Assembly: GCF_002101885.1 (NCBI RefSeq)
Contig: NZ_LQPS01000016.1
Span: forward strand, 123,659-187,658
DNA: 64,000 nt
Source of the DNA: Mycolicibacter senuensis
GTDB taxonomy: Bacteria; Actinomycetota; Actinomycetes; Mycobacteriales; Mycobacteriaceae
Direction of reading: 5' to 3'
Below the pieces are notes generated by a model that was not told where the DNA came from, made no database searches, and saw nothing but the letters and a program-made list of their open reading frames with translations. Position numbers and translations under genes: made by a program. Positions 49,946 through 59,501 of this stretch are shown piece by piece. Positions within the stretch are counted from its first letter, which is position 1. The number at the start of each line of letters is the position of its first letter.

Positions 49946-52870
49946 GTGTTCGCCTGGTGGGGTCGAACTGTATACCGCTACCGGTTCATCGTAATCGGCG
50001 TGATGGTGGCGCTCTGCTTGGGCGGTGGGGTCTACGGCATGAGTCTGGGCGACCACGTCACCCAGAGTGGTTTTTACGACGACGGCAGTCAGTCGGTCCA
50101 GGCGTCGGTCCTCGGTGACGAGGTGTACGGCCGAGATCGCACCAGCCATGTGGTGGCGGTGTTCACCGCCCCCAAGGGTGAGACCGTCGACGACAAGGAG
50201 TGGTTCGACGGGATCAAGAACGGGCTGAACAAGGTCAAGGCCGATCATCCCGACCAGATCATGAGCTGGGTTGGCTACTTCACCAATCCCGAAGCGCTGG
50301 CCAACATGGCCGACCCGGACCGCAAGCACGCGTTCGCCTCGATCCAGATCGAGGGCGACGACGACGACACCATCCTCAAGAATTTCCAGGCGGCCGAACC
50401 GGCCCTGCAGGAGCTCGACGGCGGCAAGGTCGAACTGGGCGGCCTGCAGCCGGTCGCCAGCGCACTGACCGGGACCATCGCCAGCGATCAGCAGCGGATG
50501 GAGGTGCTGGCTCTCCCGCTGGTGGCAATCGTGCTGTTCTTCGTGTTCGGAGGGGTGGTCGCCGCCAGCCTGCCCGTCATCGTCGGTGGTTTGAGTATCG
50601 CCGGGGCGACCGGCATCCTGCAGCTCACCACCCACATCGGGCCGGTGCACTTCTTCGCCCAACCGGTGGTCTCGCTGATCGGTCTGGGTATCGCGATCGA
50701 CTACGGGCTGTTCGTGGTGAGCCGGTTCCGGGAAGAGATCGCCGAAGGCTACGACACCGAGGCGGCGGTCCGGCGCTCGGTGATGACCGCGGGGCGCACC
50801 GTGGTGTTCTCGGCGGTGCTGATCATCGCCTCGTGCGCCAGCCTGCTGGTGCTGCCGCAGGGTTTCGTGCACTCGTTGACCTACGCGTTCTTCGCCGCGG
50901 TGGGGCTGGCCGCACTGCTGTCGATCACGCTGCTGCCGGCCATCCTGGGCGTGCTGGGCACCAATGTCGACGCCCTAGGGGTCCGCACCCTCTACCGCAT
51001 TCCGTTCCTGCGGGACTGGGAGTTCTCCAACCGCATCATCGGCTGGTTCGCCGAGAAGACCCAGAAGACCAAGACCCGCGAAGAGGTCGAGGCCGGCTTC
51101 TGGGGCAAGCTGGTCAACTTCGTGATGCAGCGGCCGCTGGCGTTCGCGATCCCGATCGTGGTCGCGATGATCCTGCTGATCATCCCGCTGGGCAAGCTGA
51201 CCTTCGGCGGGATGAGCGAGAAGTACCTGCCGCCGGACAACACCGCCCGGGTGGCACAGGAGCACTTCGACGAAATCTTTCCCGGCTTCCGCACCGAGAA
51301 GCTGACGCTGGTGATCAAGAGCACCGCCGACAAACCGGTGACCGATCAGCAGGTCGCCGACATCCGCAACCGGGCCATGGCGATCAGCGGCTTCGTCGTC
51401 CCCGAAGACGACCCGGCCGAGATGTGGAAGGAGCGTCCATATCTGCCCGGAGCGTCGAAGGACCACTCCACCCGGGTGATCGAGAACGGACTGGTCAACC
51501 GCAACGATGCGGCGCACAAGATCAAGGCGCTGCGCTCGCTGAGCACACCGAAGGGGTTGTCCGTGCTGGTGGGCGGTACGCCAGCACTCGAGCAGGACAG
51601 TATCCACGCGATGGTCGACAAGGGGCCACTGATGCTGGTGATCCTGTTGACCACCACCACCTTGTTGATGTTCCTGGCGTTCGGCTCACTGGTGCTGCCG
51701 CTGAAGGCGGCGGTGATGAGCGCCCTGACCATCGGTTCGACGATGGGCATTCTCACCTGGATGTTCGTCGACGGGCACGGCGCCGGGCTGCTGAACTTCA
51801 CCCCCACACCACTGATGGTGGTGGTGATCGCGCTGGTTGTCGCGGTCGGCTGGGGGCTGGCCACCGACTACGAGGTGTTCCTGGTCTCCCGGATGGTGGA
51901 GGCCCGAGAATCGGGGATGTCAACCACCGAAGCCATCCGGATCGGCACCGCCACCACCGGGCGGCTGATCACCGCCGCCGCCCTGATCCTCGCCGTGGTT
52001 GCCGCATCGTTCGTGTTCTCCGATCTGGTGATGATGAAGTACCTGGCGTTCGGCCTGATGGCGGCGCTGCTGCTCGATGCCACCGTGATCCGGATGTTCC
52101 TGGTGCCTTCGGTCATGAAGCTGCTCGGCGACGACTGTTGGTGGGCGCCGCGCTGGATGAAGCGGCTACAGAACCGGATCGGGCTGGGCGAGATCCGGCT
52201 GCCCGACGAGCGCAAGCGCAGGGTGACCCGGCCCAGCACGGCCGCACCGCTTGCCATGGCACCGGCGGGCGCTGCCCCACCGCGGCCGTCGCACGACCCG
52301 ACGCATCCCAGCGCCGGCGGTCAGGCCCGGCCGCGGGCGACCGAACAGCTGCCGACCCGGCCGGTGACCGGCAGCCCGTCGGGTGCCCGGACCAACCGGA
52401 TCAACGCCGGCCCGCCCGAGGCGCCGACCACCCGGTTCCAGGCGGCCGATCCGGTGACCGAGCGGGTCGAGTCACCCGCCGAGGGTCCGGCCGGTGGGGA
52501 CCGCGAGATCGAGTCCTGGCTGGGCGAGCTGCGCGGCGGCCGGGATGCCGGATCGCCACGTTCGCGCGGCCGGCAGGATCCGGCCGAACCGCGGCCGTCC
52601 GACGAGCGGACGCGGTCGTTGCCCAAACCCGCCGGGCCGACCGAGGACACCGAGAACGCCCCCACCACCGCCATCCCGGTTCAAAGCGACCCGGCGAGCC
52701 AGAACAGTCCGGCGACCGAGAAGCTCAGCGCCCCCCGCGACCAGGAAGGCAAGGCCGACAAGGGCGACAAGGGCGACAAGGGCGACAAGGGCGACGACAA
52801 TCCGCAGCGCCGCGGCGCCGCCGGTGGTCTCAGTGCGGCGGAGCTGCTGCGCCGGGAGGGCCGGTACTGA
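49946..52870 (+). CDS. mmpL3: MmpL3 trehalose monomycolate transporter (RND superfamily)
   Basis: 974-residue RND transporter that exports trehalose monomycolate across the inner membrane, essential in mycobacteria and the target of several drug candidates. Twelve membrane helices are predicted in two six-helix halves; the Asp-Tyr proton-relay pairs are D252/Y253 in [11 protein letters not shown] and D641/Y642 in [11 protein letters not shown]. After residue 740 the cytosolic C-terminus is proline- and charge-rich, ending with a Lys-Gly-Asp repeat. Start is GTG with GAGGAGCG upstream. The gene end overlaps 41 bases with the convergent AI-2E family gene. Confidence 0.97.
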   Translation: MFAWWGRTVYRYRFIVIGVMVALCLGGGVYGMSLGDHVTQSGFYDDGSQSVQASVLGDEVYGRDRTSHVVAVFTAPKGETVDDKEWFDGIKNGLNKVKADHPDQIMSWVGYFTNPEALANMADPDRKHAFASIQIEGDDDDTILKNFQAAEPALQELDGGKVELGGLQPVASALTGTIASDQQRMEVLALPLVAIVLFFVFGGVVAASLPVIVGGLSIAGATGILQLTTHIGPVHFFAQPVVSLIGLGIAIDYGLFVVSRFREEIAEGYDTEAAVRRSVMTAGRTVVFSAVLIIASCASLLVLPQGFVHSLTYAFFAAVGLAALLSITLLPAILGVLGTNVDALGVRTLYRIPFLRDWEFSNRIIGWFAEKTQKTKTREEVEAGFWGKLVNFVMQRPLAFAIPIVVAMILLIIPLGKLTFGGMSEKYLPPDNTARVAQEHFDEIFPGFRTEKLTLVIKSTADKPVTDQQVADIRNRAMAISGFVVPEDDPAEMWKERPYLPGASKDHSTRVIENGLVNRNDAAHKIKALRSLSTPKGLSVLVGGTPALEQDSIHAMVDKGPLMLVILLTTTTLLMFLAFGSLVLPLKAAVMSALTIGSTMGILTWMFVDGHGAGLLNFTPTPLMVVVIALVVAVGWGLATDYEVFLVSRMVEARESGMSTTEAIRIGTATTGRLITAAALILAVVAASFVFSDLVMMKYLAFGLMAALLLDATVIRMFLVPSVMKLLGDDCWWAPRWMKRLQNRIGLGEIRLPDERKRRVTRPSTAAPLAMAPAGAAPPRPSHDPTHPSAGGQARPRATEQLPTRPVTGSPSGARTNRINAGPPEAPTTRFQAADPVTERVESPAEGPAGGDREIESWLGELRGGRDAGSPRSRGRQDPAEPRPSDERTRSLPKPAGPTEDTENAPTTAIPVQSDPASQNSPATEKLSAPRDQEGKADKGDKGDKGDKGDDNPQRRGAAGGLSAAELLRREGRY
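52757..52792 (+). repeat. Four tandem copies of a 9-base repeat in the mmpL3 C-terminus
   Basis: GACAAGGGC is repeated four times exactly, followed by partial copies, encoding Asp-Lys-Gly units in the disordered C-terminal tail. Slippage would change length in frame by three residues per unit. Confidence 0.9.
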
Positions 52871-54005
52871 TCTCGTCCTCGGGTGCCGCATCCTCCTCGG
52901 ATGCGGCGTCCTGCCCGGGCTCGGCGTCGTCCTCCGGCGGCACATCGTCGGCGTCGTGTGCCCCGACCAGTACCCGCGCCGCCCGGTCGATGAACGCGAT
53001 GGTCGGGACAGCCAGCAGCGCGCCGACGATACCGGCCAGGATCGCTCCGGTGGAGATGCCCAGCACCACCGCCAGCGGGTGGATCGACATCGCGCGGCCC
53101 ATTACCAGCGGCTGCAGCACATGGGCCTCGAGCTGGTTGACGGCGATGATCAGGCCCAGGGTGACCAACGCATAGATCCAGCCCTTGGCGATCAGGGCGA
53201 CCAGCACCGCCAGCAGCCCGGTGAGCACCGCACCCACCAGCGGAATGAAGGCGCCCAGGAAGACCAGGGATGCCAACGGCAACGCCAACGGCACCGCCAT
53301 GACGGCCAGGCCTATGCCGATCCCGACGGCGTCCACCAGCGCCACCAGGAAGGTGGCCCGGATGTAGCCGATCAACGACTCGAAGCCGGCGATCCCGGCC
53401 GCGTGCACCTTGGCCCGCACTTCACTCGGGAAGAACCTGACGGTGAACCGCCAGATGTCGCGGCCGCCGTAAAGGAAGAAGATCAGCGTGAACAGCACGA
53501 CGAACGCACCGGTGAAGATCTTGGTGATGGTCTCGGCCGTCGACAACGCGCCGCTGGTCAGCTTGGCCTGGTTGTTGCGCAGCTCGGTGATCACCGTCGC
53601 GCCGGCCTTGTCGATCTGTTCGCCGCTCAGGTGCAGTGGGCCTTCGATCAGCCAGTGCTGCGTCGAGTTGACCATCTGGGTGACCTGCTCGACCAGCTCG
53701 GGCAGGCCGTCGATGAACTCGTCGATCACGAAGCTCAGCAGCGCGGCCAGCACCGCCACACCGCTGAGCAGCAGCAGGAAGACCGCCAGGCCGCGAGGCA
53801 CCCCGCCCCGGTCCAGCCAGTCCACGCCGGGCAGCAGCAACGCCGACATCATCATCGCCAGCGCCACCGGGACGACGATGACTTCGAGCCGCCGGGCGAT
53901 CAGCAGGACCACCATCACCGCGGCGAACAACACCAGCATGCGCCAGGCCCACGCTGCCGCCTTGCGCACGGTCGGATGTACGGATTCGTCTGCGCTGGCT
54001 GACAT
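52830..54005 (-). CDS. AI-2E family transporter / PerM-like permease (Rv0205-like)
   Basis: 391-residue membrane protein of the AI-2E exporter superfamily with about eight hydrophobic helices: [20 protein letters not shown] near the N-terminus, [20 protein letters not shown] and [20 protein letters not shown] in the conserved C-terminal half. A disordered acidic tail ([20 protein letters not shown]) follows. ATG 54005 was chosen over a longer in-frame frame. It overlaps mmpL3 tail-to-tail by 41 bases. M. tuberculosis PerM (Rv0955) is a separate paralogue. Transported molecule unknown. Confidence 0.87.
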   Translation of the reverse strand: MSASADESVHPTVRKAAAWAWRMLVLFAAVMVVLLIARRLEVIVVPVALAMMMSALLLPGVDWLDRGGVPRGLAVFLLLLSGVAVLAALLSFVIDEFIDGLPELVEQVTQMVNSTQHWLIEGPLHLSGEQIDKAGATVITELRNNQAKLTSGALSTAETITKIFTGAFVVLFTLIFFLYGGRDIWRFTVRFFPSEVRAKVHAAGIAGFESLIGYIRATFLVALVDAVGIGIGLAVMAVPLALPLASLVFLGAFIPLVGAVLTGLLAVLVALIAKGWIYALVTLGLIIAVNQLEAHVLQPLVMGRAMSIHPLAVVLGISTGAILAGIVGALLAVPTIAFIDRAARVLVGAHDADDVPPEDDAEPGQDAASEEDAAPEDEISTGPPGAAAPPH

Positions 54006-54069
54006 TCCGGTAGCGTAACGATGCCGCAGCGAGAGCACATACCGTAGCCGAATATCGCTGTCTCGCGGC

Positions 54070-54075
54070 TAACCT
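54070..54075 (+). promoter_or_regulatory. -10 box TAACCT of a leaderless promoter for the Rv0204c-like gene
   Basis: TAACCT ends eight bases before the GTG at 54084, in the short divergent gap to the AI-2E family gene. Confidence 0.4.
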
Positions 54076-54083
54076 CTAATTCC

Positions 54084-55277
54084 GTGTCGCACCACGTAAT
54101 CGACGGCCCGGCCCGGGCCCCGCAACGTGCGGCCGGTGCCCGCAACTGGGTGCGTCCGGTCGTCGCCGGGCTGGTCACAGTGGTGCTGGCCATCGAGATC
54201 GTGCTGGTGTGGGACCAGCTCGCCACCGCGTGGCACAGCTTGTGGCGTGCCGACAGCCGCTGGCTGTTCGGCGCGATCGTGGCGGCGGCGGCATCCATGC
54301 ACAGCTTCGCCCAGATCCAGCGCACCCTGTTGGGCTCGGCCGGGGTGCACGTCACGCAGTGGCGATCCGAGGCCGCCTTTTACGCCGCCAACTCGCTGAG
54401 CACCACGCTGCCCGGCGGTCCGGTGCTGTCGACCACCTTCCTGTACCGCCAACAGCGGCGCTGGGGCGCTTCGCCGGTGGTGGCGTCGTGGCAGCTGGTG
54501 ATGTCGGGGGTGCTGCAGGCGGTCGGGCTGGCCCTGCTGGGGCTGGGGGGCGCCTTTCTGCTCGGTGCGCGCGACAATCCGTTCTCGCTGCTGTTCACCC
54601 TCGGTGGCTTCGTCGCGCTGCTGCTGTTGGCCCAGTCGGTCGCGTCGCGCCCGGAACTGATCGACGGCATCGGTGTGCGCGTCCTGTGCTGGTTCAACTC
54701 GGTGCGTGACAAGCCCGCCGACACCGGCGTGGCGACCTGGCGCCGCCTGCTCGGGCAATTCGAGTCGGTGAGCCTGGGCCGCCGCGACGCGTCGACGGCA
54801 TTCGGCTGGTCGCTGTTCAACTGGATCGCCGACGTCGCCTGCCTGGCGTGCGCGGCCTACGCTACCGGCGGCAGCGCGTCGGTGGCCGGTTTGACGGTGG
54901 CCTATGCCGCCGCCCGCGCCGCGGGAACGATTCCGCTGATCCCGGGCGGGCTGCTGGTCGTCGAGGCCGTATTGGTGCCGGGTCTGGTGTCCAGCGGCCT
55001 GAGCTGGCCGGACGCCATCTCCGCGGTGCTGATCTACCGGATGATCAGCTGGCTGCTCGTCGGCGCCGTCGGCTGGGTGCTGTTCTTCTTCATCTTCCGC
55101 ACCCAGGACTCCGGGGACCCGGCCGGCTACGACACCGGCGTCAGCGAACCGCGATCGGTTGCGTCACTGCCCCGGCCGGCGGACCGCTCACCGGTAGGCC
55201 ACCGCCGGGCAGACCACCCGGCAGGCCGCCCTGGGCCTGTGCGGCCTGCAGCAGCCCGAGCACCTGCGGCAGGCTGA
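54084..55277 (+). CDS. Lysylphosphatidylglycerol synthase transmembrane domain-like protein (Rv0204c-like)
   Basis: 397-residue polytopic membrane protein with about eight hydrophobic helices, of the LPG-synthase TM/UPF0104 type without the catalytic aminoacyl domain. Recognisable segments are NSLSTTLPGGPVLSTTFLYR (family substrate loop) and RAAGTIPLIPGGLLVVEAVL. Start is GTG (VSHHVIDGPARA). The last 137 bases overlap the 3' end of the convergent Rv0203-like gene, so this C-terminus (basic, proline-rich) has no structural equivalent. Likely a lipid or polyprenol-linked flippase-type protein; unproven. Confidence 0.82.
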   Translation: MSHHVIDGPARAPQRAAGARNWVRPVVAGLVTVVLAIEIVLVWDQLATAWHSLWRADSRWLFGAIVAAAASMHSFAQIQRTLLGSAGVHVTQWRSEAAFYAANSLSTTLPGGPVLSTTFLYRQQRRWGASPVVASWQLVMSGVLQAVGLALLGLGGAFLLGARDNPFSLLFTLGGFVALLLLAQSVASRPELIDGIGVRVLCWFNSVRDKPADTGVATWRRLLGQFESVSLGRRDASTAFGWSLFNWIADVACLACAAYATGGSASVAGLTVAYAAARAAGTIPLIPGGLLVVEAVLVPGLVSSGLSWPDAISAVLIYRMISWLLVGAVGWVLFFFIFRTQDSGDPAGYDTGVSEPRSVASLPRPADRSPVGHRRADHPAGRPGPVRPAAARAPAAG

Positions 55278-55647
55278 CGGCCAGCTTGCACTGGTCACTC
55301 ACCTCAGTCACCGGTGCGGTGATCTTGGCCAGGTCGTCCCCGACCTTCGGGTTGGCGTCGAAGTAGCTCTTGAGGTTCGCCAGCGTCTGCGGGCCGGGTT
55401 GCTGCTGCAGCGCGCCGGTCAGCACCTGGTTGGTGTCCGGGTGCGAGTCGAGGTAGTCGCCGGCCGAGGTGACCGCCTTGCCGACGGTCCGGGCGATTTC
55501 GCTGGCCACGCAGGGATCCTTGGACGCGGTCGCCGACGGCGCCGACGGCACCGACAGCAGGGTTACGGTCGCGGCGGCGCCCACCGACAGGGCGGCGACG
55601 GCGCCGAGCGTCCGGCTGCGATGCCCGGCGGCACGGATGGTGTTCAC
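55141..55647 (-). CDS. Exported haem-binding protein (Rv0203-like)
   Basis: 168-residue secreted protein. A signal peptide spans residues 1-41 (basic start, TLGAVAALSVGAAATVTLLS, cleavage near SATA-SK). Cysteines C46 and C120 can form the family disulfide. Rv0203 binds haem through Tyr59, His63 and His89. Tyr65 and His69 (GDYLDSHP) are present here, but the third position is Tyr95 (LKSYFDANP). A Gly/Pro-rich tail of about 30 residues is added. Start is GTG with GAGGAG upstream. It is flanked by mmpL3 and mmpL11, as in M. tuberculosis. Confidence 0.85.
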   Translation of the reverse strand: MNTIRAAGHRSRTLGAVAALSVGAAATVTLLSVPSAPSATASKDPCVASEIARTVGKAVTSAGDYLDSHPDTNQVLTGALQQQPGPQTLANLKSYFDANPKVGDDLAKITAPVTEVSDQCKLAVSLPQVLGLLQAAQAQGGLPGGLPGGGLPVSGPPAGAVTQPIAVR

Positions 55648-56018
55648 GAATTCTCCTCACGACTGGCGGGATCTTCGGTCGGTTCCGCCTCGTTGCGGAG
55701 GCGTTCGGATGGTCGAATGCGGCGGGATGCCTCCCGGCAGCAGCGGCACGCTCGGACGGTGCCGTCGTCGCCGGATCTCTTGCTCGCGGAACTACACCGC
55801 TCGCGGAATCCGGCGGGACCCGCTCGCCATCCTGTCAGCATCGACCCACCGTCGCCACCGGGGCGCACGTCAGCCTGGTCACAGTGCGGTTCCCGGACCG
55901 CATCAGACCAGCTCAGAGGCGACGAGAAAGCCCCGACGCCGCTGCTCGCTGCGGTAGGCTCGCAGCACGCGACGCACCGGTGCGGGCGAGAGCGGGGAGA
56001 ACCGAAATCCAGCAGTTC
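55648..56018. promoter_or_regulatory. Gene-free divergent promoter region between the haem-binding protein and mmpL11
   Basis: 371 bases separate the two divergent genes. The plus-strand end has GGGGAGA as the mmpL11 ribosome site and TAGGCT (about 55957) as a possible -10. The minus side has GAGGAG before the haem-binding protein start. I see no clear operator, iron box or RNA structure. Open frames here are not supported. Confidence 0.4.
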
Positions 56019-59003
56019 ATGATGCGCTTCAGCAGCAACCTGCGCAGATTCCGCTGGGTGGTCTTCACAGGTTGGCTCCTGGCTGTGCTCCCCTCGCTCT
56101 ATCTGGCCGCCACCCAGTCGGGTCACCTCACCGGCGGGGGTTTCGAGGTCGAGGGTTCGCAGTCGCTGTACGTGCAGTATCAACTCGAGGATCACTTCCC
56201 CGACCAGGGCGCCTCGCCGCTGGCCCTGGTGGCGGCCCCGCGCGCCGCCGCCACCTACCACGACATGCAGGACGCCGTCGCGCTGTTGCAGCGTGTCGCC
56301 GGCGAGGTGCCCAGTGTGACGGTGGTTCCCGATCGGCGGCAGCCGGCGCCGCGGCCCGACCGGCCCTATGTGGTGTCGCTGCGGGTGGACTTCAACAACA
56401 CCGGCGCGGTCGACATCGCCAAGAAGTTGCGTTCCAAGCTGGGCGTGGAAGGCGAGCATCCCGGCCGGGTCGAGAACGGCTCGGTGAACCTGTACGTGAT
56501 CGGGCAGGGCGCCCTGGGCGCCGCGGCGTCGGCCAAGACCAAGCAGGACATCGCGGCGGCCGAGCAGTGGAACATGCCGATCGTGCTGATCGTGTTGCTG
56601 GCGGTGTTCGGCTCACTGGCGGCCGCCGCCATCCCGCTGGCGCTCGGGATCGGCACGGTGATCGTCACCATGGGTCTGGTCTACCTGCTGTCGATGTTCA
56701 CCACGATGTCGGTCTTCGTCACCTCGACGGTGTCGATGTTCGGGATCGCGCTGGCCATCGACTACTCGCTTTTCATCCTGATGCGCTACCGCGAAGAGCT
56801 GCGGGCCGGCCGCCAGCCGCAGGAGGCCGTCGACGCTGCGATGGCGACATCCGGGCTGGCGGTGGTGCTGTCCGGCCTGACCGTGGTGGCCTCGCTGACC
56901 GGGATCTATCTGATCAACACCCCGGTACTGGTGTCGATGGCCACCGGGGCGATCCTGGCGGTCTCGGTCGCGGTGTTGGCGGCGGTCAGCCTCACCCCGG
57001 TGGTGCTGGCGGTGTTCGGCCGCCCGGTCGCCAAACGGTCGGCCCTGCTGCACTGGTCGCGCCGCCCGCAGGCCGCGCAGTCACGATTCTGGACCCGCTG
57101 GACGGCCTGGGTGATGCGCCGCCCGTGGATGTCGGCGCTGCTGGCCGCCGGGTTCCTGTTGACCCTGGCGGCGCCGGCGCTGTCGTTGGAGCAGGGCAAC
57201 AGCATGCTGCGGCAGTTCGACTCCTCCCACGAGATCCGCGGCGGGGTCGCCGCGGCGGCCCAGGCGCTCGGACCGGGCGCGTTGGGGCCGATCCGGGTGC
57301 TGGTCACCATCCCCGGTGCCGACGCCTCGGCGCCCTCGCACACCCAGACGTTCGCGGCGATCCGCCAGGAGATGACCCGGGCCCCCAACATCGCCTCGGT
57401 GTCGCCCCCGGTCTTCGGCGACGACGACAGCAGCGGGCTGCTGTCTGCGGTGCTGTCGGTCGATCCCGAGGACATGGCCGCCCGCGAGACCATCGACTGG
57501 ATGCGGGAAAAGCTGCCCGCGGCGGCCGGTTCGCCGTCGGTGCGGGTGGACGTCGGCGGGCCCACGGCGTTGATCAAGGATTTCGACGATCGGGTCGCGG
57601 CGACCGAACCGCTGGTGCTGGTCTTCGTGGCGTTGATCGCGTTCGTGATGCTGTTGATCTCGATCCAGTCGGTGTTCCTGGCGTTCAAGGGCGTCGTCAT
57701 GACGGTCCTGTCGGTGGGGGCCGCCTACGGCAGCCTGGTCGCGGTGTTCCAGTGGGGCTGGTTGGAACGGCTCGGGCTCCCGCCGACCGGTTCGATCGAC
57801 AGCTTCATCCCACCGATCGTGCTGGCCATGACGTTCGGCCTGTCGATGGACTACGAGATCTTCCTGCTGACCCGGATCCGGGAGCGTTACCTGCAGTCCG
57901 GCAGCACCCAGGACGCCGTCGCCCACGGCGTCAGCACCAGCGCGCGCACCATCACCAGCGCCGCGCTGATCATGATCGCGGTGTTCATCGGTTTCGCGTT
58001 CGCCGGGATGCCCCTGGTCGCCGAACTCGGCGTGGCCTGCGCAGTGGCGATCGCGGTGGACGCCACGGTGGTTCGGCTGGTGCTGGTGCCGGCGCTGATG
58101 GCGATCTTCGCCGAGTGGAACTGGTGGCTGCCGCGTTGGCTGGCCTGGATCCTGCCGTCGGTGGACTTCGAAAAACCACTGCCCACCGTCGATCTGGGCG
58201 ATGTCGTGATCATTCCCGACGACATCTCCGCACTGATCACCCCCAGCGCGGACCTTCGGGCGGTGGTGAAGTCGGCGGCCCGGCTCACCGAACTGGTTCC
58301 CGACACGGTCTGCGTCGGCGACCCGCTGGCGCTGCGCGGCTGCGGCGTGGCCGAGATAGCCACCACCAAGATCGAAGCGCTGCCGGTCGGTGCGGCCGCG
58401 CCCGCCGGCGGCAAGACGGTGGGCAACGCCCTGGCCAAGCTGGCCGGCGGCTGGTCGTCTCGTGGCGGTAGCGGCCGGGCACTGCCGAAGGCGATACGGC
58501 CGGTGCACCCCGTCACGGTGTGGCGTCGCCGGCTCGCGGTGGCACTCGACGCGCTGGAGACCGAGGCCTGGGTGGGCAACGAGATCGGCTTCGAGGGCCC
58601 GGCGTTGACCCGGTGCCGCCCGATGGAGACCGCGGCGGTCCAACTGCCGACCGGCGACCGGCTGCAGATCCCCACCTGCGCCGAGACGCTGCGCCTCAAG
58701 GGATACCTGCTGATGTCGCGCAACAGCCCCCGGGACTACACCGAGCTCGCCGAGCTCGTCGACGTGCTCGACCCGCAAACCGTTGCTGCGGCACTCGGCG
58801 GGATCGACAGGTACTACTCTGGGCAACCAGCCGACCGCCGATGGATGGCCACGCAGCTGGTCTGTCGGCTCGCCGACCCGGAGCCCGTCGAACGCGAAGC
58901 GGACGACACCGGTGACGGTGCGCCCCGGGCCGGAACGGACTGGGAACACGTCCGCGGGCGCTGCCTGGCGGTTGCGGTGTCGATGCTGGAGGAGGCGAGG
59001 TGA
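56019..59003 (+). CDS. mmpL11: MmpL11 lipid/haem-associated RND transporter
   Basis: 994-residue RND transporter. M. tuberculosis MmpL11 exports monomeromycolyl diacylglycerol and mycolate ester wax and is implicated in haem uptake with Rv0203. Twelve membrane helices; Asp-Tyr relays are D248/Y249 (AIDYSLFILMR) and D611/Y612 (SMDYEIFLLTR). The soluble C-terminal part of about 280 residues is longer than most MmpLs and matches the MmpL11 type. The ATG pair MMRFSSNLRRFRW matches the M. tuberculosis start. The stop overlaps the next gene's GTG. Confidence 0.95.
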   Translation: MMRFSSNLRRFRWVVFTGWLLAVLPSLYLAATQSGHLTGGGFEVEGSQSLYVQYQLEDHFPDQGASPLALVAAPRAAATYHDMQDAVALLQRVAGEVPSVTVVPDRRQPAPRPDRPYVVSLRVDFNNTGAVDIAKKLRSKLGVEGEHPGRVENGSVNLYVIGQGALGAAASAKTKQDIAAAEQWNMPIVLIVLLAVFGSLAAAAIPLALGIGTVIVTMGLVYLLSMFTTMSVFVTSTVSMFGIALAIDYSLFILMRYREELRAGRQPQEAVDAAMATSGLAVVLSGLTVVASLTGIYLINTPVLVSMATGAILAVSVAVLAAVSLTPVVLAVFGRPVAKRSALLHWSRRPQAAQSRFWTRWTAWVMRRPWMSALLAAGFLLTLAAPALSLEQGNSMLRQFDSSHEIRGGVAAAAQALGPGALGPIRVLVTIPGADASAPSHTQTFAAIRQEMTRAPNIASVSPPVFGDDDSSGLLSAVLSVDPEDMAARETIDWMREKLPAAAGSPSVRVDVGGPTALIKDFDDRVAATEPLVLVFVALIAFVMLLISIQSVFLAFKGVVMTVLSVGAAYGSLVAVFQWGWLERLGLPPTGSIDSFIPPIVLAMTFGLSMDYEIFLLTRIRERYLQSGSTQDAVAHGVSTSARTITSAALIMIAVFIGFAFAGMPLVAELGVACAVAIAVDATVVRLVLVPALMAIFAEWNWWLPRWLAWILPSVDFEKPLPTVDLGDVVIIPDDISALITPSADLRAVVKSAARLTELVPDTVCVGDPLALRGCGVAEIATTKIEALPVGAAAPAGGKTVGNALAKLAGGWSSRGGSGRALPKAIRPVHPVTVWRRRLAVALDALETEAWVGNEIGFEGPALTRCRPMETAAVQLPTGDRLQIPTCAETLRLKGYLLMSRNSPRDYTELAELVDVLDPQTVAAALGGIDRYYSGQPADRRWMATQLVCRLADPEPVEREADDTGDGAPRAGTDWEHVRGRCLAVAVSMLEEAR

Positions 59004-59491
59004 CGTTGGCCCCGGACCGCCGTCGTGCATCGCAGTCATCCCGGTCCGGCAGCACCGACCGCCCGGTGGAGTTCTGGCCGACGTCCGCCATCCGCGCCGC
59101 GCTGCAGACCGGCGACATCGCCACCTGGCAGCTCATCGTGGTGGCACTCAAGCGCGACCCCTACGGGCGCACCGCCCGCCAGGTCGAAGAAGTGCTGGAG
59201 GGTACCGAGTCCCACGGCATCTCCAAGGCGCTGTCGGAGGTGCTGACCCGAGCCCGGGCACACCTGGAGGCCAACGAGCGCGCCGAGGTCGCCCGCCACG
59301 TGCGAGTGCTGATCACGCGGTCGGGCCTGAGCCGAGACGAGTTCTGCTCGCGGGCCGGCGTGCCCGCCGACACGCTGCGCGAGTATCTCGACGGCACCGT
59401 CAGCCCACCGGCATCGCTGATGATCCGGATGCGCCGACTGTCGGACCGGTTCGTCAAGCTGCAGAACCGCGGCGCACCCGACGTGCTGTAG
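59000..59491 (+). CDS. Helix-turn-helix protein downstream of mmpL11 (Rv0201c-like)
   Basis: 163-residue soluble protein. The C-terminal half has a helix-turn-helix/XRE-like segment (LITRSGLSRDEFCSRAGVPA, then LREYLDGTVSPPASLMIRM). The N-terminal half has a helical region with VALKRDPYGRTARQVEEVLE. Start is GTG overlapping mmpL11 as GTGA. Its close coupling to mmpL11 suggests a regulatory role in that operon, as inference. Confidence 0.82.
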   Translation: MTLAPDRRRASQSSRSGSTDRPVEFWPTSAIRAALQTGDIATWQLIVVALKRDPYGRTARQVEEVLEGTESHGISKALSEVLTRARAHLEANERAEVARHVRVLITRSGLSRDEFCSRAGVPADTLREYLDGTVSPPASLMIRMRRLSDRFVKLQNRGAPDVL

Positions 59492-59501
59492 TCGCCGGGC
59501 C

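Noticed and set aside
50200..53175. A 991-codon plus-strand frame across mmpL3
   Set aside because: It is the +2 frame of mmpL3, arginine- and glycine-rich with no domains. mmpL3 in its own frame has both Asp-Tyr motifs.
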